From Limonium bicolor (Eukaryota; Streptophyta; Magnoliopsida; Caryophyllales; Plumbaginaceae): DNA of 64,000 bases. The notes below the pieces were generated by a model, which was given only the letters and a program-made list of their open reading frames with translations, had not been told where the DNA came from and made no database searches. Shown here piece after piece: positions 57,218-64,000 of this stretch. The position numbers and the translations under genes are program-made. The stretch spans positions 402,316,438 to 402,380,437 of the forward strand of contig CM041778.1 of NCBI GenBank assembly GCA_023374045.1, given 5' to 3'. The number at the start of each line of letters is the position of its first letter. Position 1 is the first letter of the stretch.

Positions 57218-57502
57218 CTAATATCTTCTAAAGGTCAAGTTTAGTCGTCCCGGTCTCATGTGCGTGGCATTGATCACTATCAAGGGTGTTGTGTTCAACT
57301 TGATCTTTATAATTCCATGGAAAAACAACCTTGACTTTCCTACCATGACCAGAACATCTCCTGACCGCAGTGTGATCTTCTTGGCCAGATCCACACGCTT
57401 CTACTTGCCATAAAGGAACTCCGCATCATCTCCAATGGACAAGGACACCACCGGTACCCCTTGAGTGAGGGAATCGGGCGTCTCATCCTTATCTTGGTGA
57501 AG
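57218..57502 (-). pseudogene. second AlkB dioxygenase fragment (C-terminal half)
   Basis: On the minus strand one frame reads LHQDKDETPDSLTQGVPVV, SIGDDAEFLYG, SGDVLVMVGKSRLFFHG and THMRPGRLNLTFRRY, then a TAG at 57220-57218. The iron ligands are His (57499-57497), Asp (57493-57491) and distal His (57318-57316); the arginines of RLNLTFR are at 57247-57245 and 57229-57227. One internal stop (57403-57401) stands where the first copy has Gln. The N-terminal half is missing: beyond 57503 the sequence is low-complexity. Compared with the chromovirus copy, this one keeps the Arg of MRPGR that is a stop there. It is either the remnant of another AlkB-bearing retroelement or of the host gene that was captured. 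Confidence 0.87.
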
Positions 57503-57509
57503 CCTTAAA

Positions 57510-57990
57510 TGGTCTTCAAACTCAATCCAATTCTAAATCCATTCAAACTCAATCCAATTCCAAATTCATTCAAATTCATTTCCAAATCAATTCCAATTCA
57601 TATTCATTTTCGAACTCAATTTCAAATTCAATTCTAATCCAATTTTGATACCAATCCAATTTCAATTCTACCCCAATTCAATTCCAATTCAATCAAAATT
57701 TATTTAACTTTGATCTTCATTTCAGTTCTAATTTCCCCTACACTCTTAATGTCTCACTGACCCGAGCGTCTTACAGACTTTGTCATTCCAATGATTCAAA
57801 TGTCTCACAGACCTGAGCATCTCACAGACTCGAGCGTCTCACAGACCCGAGCATCTCATAGACTTCGACATCTCAAGGTTTCAAACGTCTTACAGACCGA
57901 GCGTCTCACAGACTAGCATCACAAACCCAAACTTCTTGAAACTCCGAACCCTTCTAAATCTTAAACACCTCAAATATCTTCAAACTCCAC
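57510..57990. repeat. low-complexity and short tandem repeats
   Basis: 57510-57720 is built of aattcaattcc / caaattcatt words. 57770-57920 has about eight copies of a ~20 bp unit (gagcgtctcacagacccga-like). 57930-58020 is A/C-rich. No coding frame is supported. Confidence 0.7.
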
Positions 57991-58690
57991 AAACATCAAA
58001 AATTCCAAAACCTCCAAAACCGCGTGAACTACGTAAGGTCTGATTTCAACAGGGAGTTGAGTACGTAGGCATCCCATCTAGGGTGCGACCCTATTCTAAT
58101 AAAAAAACCCTTTCCCCACTCTGAGATGTTCTTCATACCTCTTAAAACACTGAAACCTTCTTCGGTTCCCACAAACTTCAAACCATCAGACTCCAAGTCT
58201 TTTCCATTCACTCAACCTCAGATCTTTCCTAAATCTTCATTCTATACTCATCCGAATTCACCAATTCTTCCTCTTGGCACTAGCCTGGCAGAAAAAGTCG
58301 CCCCATCCACTCTCTTTCTCTTTTTCCGTCCTTATCTATCCTTAGCTCTTAAATTAATCTCTTTAACAAGGTTTTGAAAGAAGACAATCCCGCAGTTGAA
58401 GACCGAGGTTTCCTCGGGTACCAATCCGAAGTCATGGTCATTGCCACTTCTAGGGGTGTAACCCAGTGCGAACCCATAATTGAATCTCTAAAATAACCCG
58501 AAGTCCTATCCATAGACATAAATTCATAGTCAACCAATGCTTCTTAGAACCCTTTCCCTTTCCTTCCTAGTTCATTTAGGTCAAACTAGGTGGCGACTCT
58601 AGAATTTCTGCCCTTAGGGCATAAGTCCACGCGGAGCCATTGAGAACGGGTGTAGTGCTCACTAGTATTCCTCTTATGCTTTCTAGGAAA
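57990..58690. mobile_element. Ogre/Tat-type LTR fragment
   Basis: The words gaactacgtaaggtctgatt, gagtacgtaggcatccc and gggtgcgaccc (58024-58092), and later gtcaaactaggtggcgactctag (58581-58603), recur in the LTR ends of plant Tat/Ogre elements; the 'aggtggcgactc' word also occurs near the end of the LTRs at 13690 and 21012. No terminal boundary or partner could be defined. Confidence 0.4.
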
Positions 58691-58699
58691 TATGGATGA

Positions 58700-61242
58700 T
58701 AAAGTAGGTATTTGAGAGATGCCGAGGGACGGGTTCACTCCCCACAGATGGAAAATTCCTAGGATCTAGGCTTCTTAGTCAGGACCCGAATTAGATATCA
58801 CTAAATTCATGTTCATATCTAAGCGCAAATGGACAAATTATGCTAGTTTCAACTTAATTCCAAACCAAAATCAATGCGCAAGGAGCAATGGCATGAACAG
58901 TGAATTATAACAAAAAGGGTGGAAAGTAAGGAATTTCCAAACCCATAAGCGAACATGATGTAGCCATCGCTGTAAACCCAACTTACACACCAAGCCCAAA
59001 ATCTTCCAAGCTTCCCACATTGCAGGTCTAGCCTGAGTTCCAACAAATGTAAGTACCTACCGATCATGGCATAAAGTAATGTAGTGAGCAGGTTAAATAT
59101 GATAGCCACCAGTAATAAACAAACGCTTTGGATCAGATTCAACTCCAAACTAATATCGATAAGCATAGGAGCAAATATATAGCCAGAAGCACTGTAATTC
59201 CTAAACTGACATCGGTGCACAAAAGGGCAAGTTTGTATGCTAGTTTTATACTAATTTCCAAACCCATAAAGGTCGGCGCAAAGAACAAAGGTATAGTCCA
59301 TTTGCATGATCCGAAACCAAACTGCAAGTCTAGCCAGCACAACTCAAGCCAACCGAGCCCAGCCAGGTCCCATAATTTGTATATGTACCATGGTCAAACA
59401 ACGAGACCAAAGATAAGAAGCAAGTAAAAGGTCAAGATGATAACACTACTAGCGACATTATTTTAGTCAATAGAATAAGCAAGGGGCTAAGCAACAACGT
59501 TAGAGCCAAAGTATTTCCAAACTCGCAAATATGTAAGGGGAAAGTTATCAGCCAGATTTCTAAACCTAAAAATGTAAGTGTGTCGAGCCCAAGTGACCAG
59601 CATATACCAAGCCAAGCCTTACAATGTGCCAAGAAATCTATCAGGTAAATGGATACAATCATGGTGTGAACATCTAAATCATCTTAGTGGGGAAATTTCA
59701 ACCCAAATTGGAAATTTATAGCATTACAACGATCAGTAGATGCCAAGTCAGGTAGATATGGTCCTCAAGTACTTAAAAGGCAAGAAAGAGGTGAGGACCT
59801 GACAAAAATATATTGATCTGTCATTGAATATAATCTAGACAAACTGGATAACTACAAATGAAAAAGATTCACAAATCTCAATTATTTGGAGTCAAAACAG
59901 GTCAAGTGATAATGCCAGAATCAACACAATTTGCAAAACGAAGTTAGCAATTAAAAGTCACCTGGGTGATTGCCATAGTCAAGAAAAATGCAAACTAATA
60001 GGATACTGAAACTGACAAGGGGCGATACCAAATCCCTATTCATGTTTGATCGGAGTCAAGATTTCTCAGTAAAAACACAGCTATACAGATTCAATCAAAG
60101 TGACTTTTCCCACACTACTCTCAAATCTAAACTAGATGGGGTAGAGAACTTCAGGAACTAGAACTTAGAATCAGAGAAATACAAATCGAGAGAAGCAGTT
60201 TTCCTAAATGAATGAAAACAACCAGTAATCAGTCACCTCACACATCCATTAAATGGTTACTTACAACCGCATTTACCCGAGGCCATAGAAATGAAAGCTG
60301 AGTTAAAGGCCCGAAGTTAGGTTGAACTAGGAAAAGAAAGGAAGTGAAAAGGGTAGAAGGAAAGCATGCAAAAGGCTGAACACACAATATCACCATGCAA
60401 ATGATTGCCTAGGGAAACACCTACCCTGAGAGGGGCGCCACTTTTTCTACCAACCCGCAGCACCAAATCAACTTTAGGCATATAAAAAGAAAAGAAAAGA
60501 TGCTGGAGAAGATAATTTCCTGTAGAAACCTGAGCAAAACACCTGTGCCAGTAGAAAGAAACCACGGAAACCAATGATGACTGACATAAAAACACAGCAA
60601 GCCATCTTTTGAAAGAAGAAGGTGGAAGATGAAGGGCCATACTGCCTTACAAGGAACCTTTACCTAAGGGAGAATGAATGTTCAAAGCTGTATTGATGAT
60701 ACACTAATAAGTGAGAACCTCACCATTTATTAGGATATAAACGGTCTTGTCGCTAACAATTATAAGTTGTAATATATGCCTGATAGTGGACATGAACTGT
60801 AGAGAAATGTAGTGACGGTTTATTGACACTAAAAGTTTCCAACTACGCTTAAAACCAAAAAAATACAACAACACAAAGAAAGAAAACTATGTTTGGTTTA
60901 CTACTGAAACTACAAATCTTCCATTGAATGAAAAAAAGAGTTGAAAGGAAAAGAAATGGTATAAAAATAGGGAAATAAATGAGGTACTAGCTTCACCAGG
61001 AATGCAAATGACATTGTAACTAGAAATCAATATGAGCCTTGTTAATTTCTAAAGTACTTTGGAAGTAGTACAAAGAAATAAATTACAAGCATGTCACTGG
61101 ATCGAACTAGTTAGATGATTAAAAAAGACAATTATTTTAAATACTCATTGTCATGATTTATTCATGGAAGTCGAACCTTTATGCTAGCCTAAATCATCTT
61201 TATGTTCCTAGATAAGCTTCTGCCAACTAATTTATAGTTTAA
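58700..61242. other. no recognisable gene
   Basis: Short open frames on both strands have no family resemblance. A phrase like atttccaaacccataa recurs near 58935, 59250, 59510 and 59560, so some of this is a decayed repeat. I cannot assign it. Confidence 0.4.
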
Positions 61243-64000
61243 TGTAACACCCCTACTGCTAATCCAGTCGTAATCTCCTAATCCGTCTCAATTACCAATA
61301 TCAAACCAGCAGAATTCTTACTCCAACGTGGGTGATACAATGTCGTTAGCCACCCACGTGACTACCTAGGCTAAATACAAATACAATATCAGTCTGATGA
61401 ACAAGTATACCGAGTACTCTATACTAATCAATACATTTAATTCCTTATTCAAATCATCATACAAATACGAGTCTCAAATCCATTTTATACCGAGTCTAAT
61501 ACAATCCTCATATAACCAATAACACTTAGGACTTACAATACAACTTTACAAACAAATATAAATTCCTTAAACACTACCCATTCTTACATAGCGATCCCCG
61601 TCCTACTCTCGAACGGTATACGGCTTCAAGGTACCTGTAAGTAAAAACGGTGCCCCTAGGGGCTCAGCAAATTCTTGGCATAAATTCGCATACCCCGCGT
61701 GCAAACGGGGGTACGCCAACTACTTTGTCCAGATCATGGAATTCATTTTAATTCATTGATCATGCTCACATTCAAGGTATTCAAACAAGGAATACAGTAA
61801 CAACTAACACAACAAGATTGTTAGTTAGCATTAACTTACTCTTAAGCCTTGAGGGTTTTACCTCACCAATGCCTTAATCACTTTACTCCTTATTCCCCAT
61901 TCTCTTGGGTACTCATACTCGATCTCTCTTAGGTTCATAGATACTACAAGTCTACGTCTCGATTCCCAATTCTCAACTTCAATACTTAATTCTCAATTTC
62001 ATACTTAATTCTCCATACTCAATTTCATACTCAGCTGGATATCTTTAAGTCATTACCCATGACCTCTGGGCATACACAAGAATCACCACCGGGCTTTCAA
62101 ACACAAGTCTTACTTCCCCGGTTTCGACCCTACTATGGGTCTAGCATAGTGGGAAGTTTCGACTATCAAGCGAAACTATACACTTAGCTTATCAAATACT
62201 CAAACGTCCTTTTCTCTACCGGACTACTCAAATTCCCAAAATAATCCTCTCTCGAAGTTACATTATAATCATAAAGATCAGCCTAGAAGTATCTCTCTCG
62301 ATATCATATAATAGCTTAGGGAGTTATTCTAATTTCTAGTATTCTCAGATTTAAGGGTTTCCCCAACGTTTCAAATACTTTTATGTTCGGACATTTTCTC
62401 ATACTAGGTCGGATCCTCATATCGTAGGTCGACTATTTTCTAAGGGAGTTTGATGGTCCCTTATCATTCCTTTATTTCTCTCAAAGGTTCATATCTTTGA
62501 ACTAACATTGTCCTCTAATAGAGGTTCATAATTTCGTTCCACTATTATTCGTTCCGTGGATTATTTCAATTCGGTCCTCAAACCAACATCAGGAGTTTAC
62601 TAATCCTGTACAACTCTCTCACGTTCTAGTGAGTTCATAGGTTTAGGTTATCATTATTCTTGATTCGATAGTTTCGTGTCCTTCAACGTTTTCATTAATT
62701 CAAGAAACGACTTTTTCTATGAGTCACTAACCAAGCAATTCTCATCTACGAGTCGGTCTATATCACTAAGTTAGGCCACACATTCATACAAGGGTGGTTA
62801 GTTCATACATCATGCATCAAGACATACATATCAAATGCAATAAATCATTTTCATGCTTTTATCTTGATTAGGTTGGCACACAGCACACAGCACACAAATC
62901 AGTGTAATCCGGTTAGCATACAGGGCATGAGAAAATCATACCTTTCACCATGGGTTACTTTACCACGTCACCTTACGTTCCTTGGTTCACACTTGATCCA
63001 CTGACAACATTCCAAATGTTTCTATTAACATTAAAGTATTACGGTATGTAAATAGCTACTACTCCCGTACTTACCCCGTATCCCCCGTTAACCTTAGGTT
63101 TACTCAAGTGTACTTAAGCTTACAACTTCTCATTCCCTCCTCACATTTGTTTACCTAGGTTCTTAGGTGCATATTCTTCTCACCATCATTACACTCCCAA
63201 TGGCTTACTACTAAATGCCATTTTTTTTACCCGTCGACCTTGCCCAGGGTCAGTCCCAAGGTCGGTCGAAGTCAGTAGGTTACGGTTTACAAAATTTCAG
63301 TCCGACCGACCCTACCATGGTCGGTCCTATGGTCGGTCAGAGTCAGAAGACTTTCGGATTTGAAAATTTTAGCCCGACCGACCTTACCAGGTCGGTCCTA
63401 AGGTCTTCAAAGTCAGAATGCTCTGGATTTACAAATTTCAGGCCAACCGACCCTACCAAGGTCGTACCTAAGGTCGGTCCAGCCCAGTACCCATTTTAAC
63501 TACTCACTTTGAACGCCAAATTCACCTCAATTCTCACCAAATTTTTTTCCTAATCATTCCACATGTGTCCTAGCATGTCTTAGCCCCCTAAAACACTCCT
63601 TAAACCTTCCCAAATCATTCGTCATACTCATACTCCACTCTTGCTCAATCCTACAACTTACATTCTCATTTTTGCACTTATGCACCCTAGTGCATTTTCC
63701 AAACTCCTCTTAATAACTTACCTCTTGTTCTCACCCATTTTGACCATTCCAAATCCTTTTTAACCATTTGCACACTCATTACCCAAGTTCACCCATTTCT
63801 TTCAATGTCATACAACCTAGTTTCTCTCAAAAACTCCAAGGCACTAATACACTAACTTGCTACATATTTTGCAGACTCAATTCTCCCTTCTCCAACTACC
63901 ATTCCATGTTGATTAACTAACCCAAACCAATCTCCATCAACACCAAGTTTCTCTAGGTCATAAAGTCACCTAAACTACTTAATTTCTACCAAAATTTGCC
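61243..64000 (-). mobile_element. Tekay-like LTR on the minus strand, truncated by the window edge
   Basis: On the minus strand it ends gtaggggtgttaca at 61243. Landmarks of the other Tekay-like LTRs follow in reverse order: paired cacccacgtg words near the end (61330-61370), a 'gtaccttgaagccgtataccgttcg' block (61610-61645) and a ggttaacggggg block (63080-63095). No primer site is visible beyond its end. At least 2.76 kb long. Confidence 0.55.
63215..63495. repeat. ~80 bp tandem repeats with nested gaccgacc/ggtcggtc palindromes
   Basis: Three units of about 80 bp, each with gaccgacc-ctaccatggtcggtc-like inverted repeats, then cagagtcagaa and a ttacaaatttcag word. It lies inside the minus-strand LTR. 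Confidence 0.8.

Noticed and set aside
57510..57720. Possible CRISPR-like or satellite array
   Set aside because: The units are irregular aattc-rich words without constant repeat and spacer lengths; a CRISPR array is also not expected in plant nuclear DNA.
60317..60640. Minus-strand frame of 107 codons
   Set aside because: No family resemblance, and it sits in a region of similar-length frames on both strands with no codon-level signal I can defend.

Overview
This window is repeat-dense nuclear DNA from a plant, most likely a eudicot. The evidence is a stack of plant-type LTR retrotransposons with initiator-Met-tRNA primer sites, a Sirevirus-like Copia, a chromovirus of the Tekay/Del type, a Tat/Ogre-type gag-only element, TRIMs and plant DNA-transposon MITEs. 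I found no convincing intact host gene. Almost all recognisable coding sequence belongs to mobile elements, and most of it carries frameshifts or stops.

Layout, left to right. 1-3634: a tRNA-like SINE head and degenerate ~200 bp repeats. 3635-5848: an isolated LTR. 5849-7966: tandem repeats, then the 3' end of a Copia element (RNase H plus a short LTR). 9257-10492: a Harbinger-like candidate. 12045-21171: a complete non-autonomous gag-only element (LTRs of ~1.8 kb, target duplication ggaac) inserted in sequence of a Tekay-like LTR whose 3' end is at 23446. 23447-35209: remains of a minus-strand Ty3/gypsy element, split by a 570 bp hAT MITE (23665-24234, target duplication ccctaaac) and by a young, complete 9.3 kb Sirevirus-like Copia (24655-34002, target duplication aggtg) with an envelope-like ORF. 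35210-38271: minus-strand TRIM and LTR fragments. 38272-57096: a small composite TRIM interrupted by a very large chromovirus (38649-56697, 18 kb, 4.7 kb LTRs, target duplication taact), itself interrupted by a 2 kb solo LTR (46606-48649, target duplication ccctg). 57097-64000: a second AlkB fragment, low-complexity DNA, an Ogre-like LTR fragment, an unassigned stretch, and a minus-strand LTR running off the window.

The central discovery is in the 18 kb chromovirus. Between its gag and its protease it carries an AlkB-family 2-oxoglutarate/Fe(II) dioxygenase domain of the plant ALKBH1-like type: HxD, distal His and the RLNLTFR arginine motif are all readable. Gag is split by short GT-AG introns with consistent phase. 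The last gag exon (ends 45068, phase 1) can splice in frame either to the AlkB exon (45199, which has its own stop) or past it to the protease exon (46059). The sequence therefore suggests that one transposon makes either Gag-AlkB or Gag-Pro-Pol by alternative splicing. A second, separate AlkB copy on the minus strand at 57218-57502 shares the catalytic motifs and a 3' flank with the first, so this is a recurring cargo and not a single accident. A nucleic-acid demethylase carried by a retrotransposon could erase methyl marks on its own RNA or DNA; that role is inference.

Order of events read from nesting: the composite TRIM is older than the chromovirus, which is older than the solo LTR inside it; the minus-strand gypsy is older than the MITE and the Sirevirus. 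All comparisons were made by eye, without alignment software.
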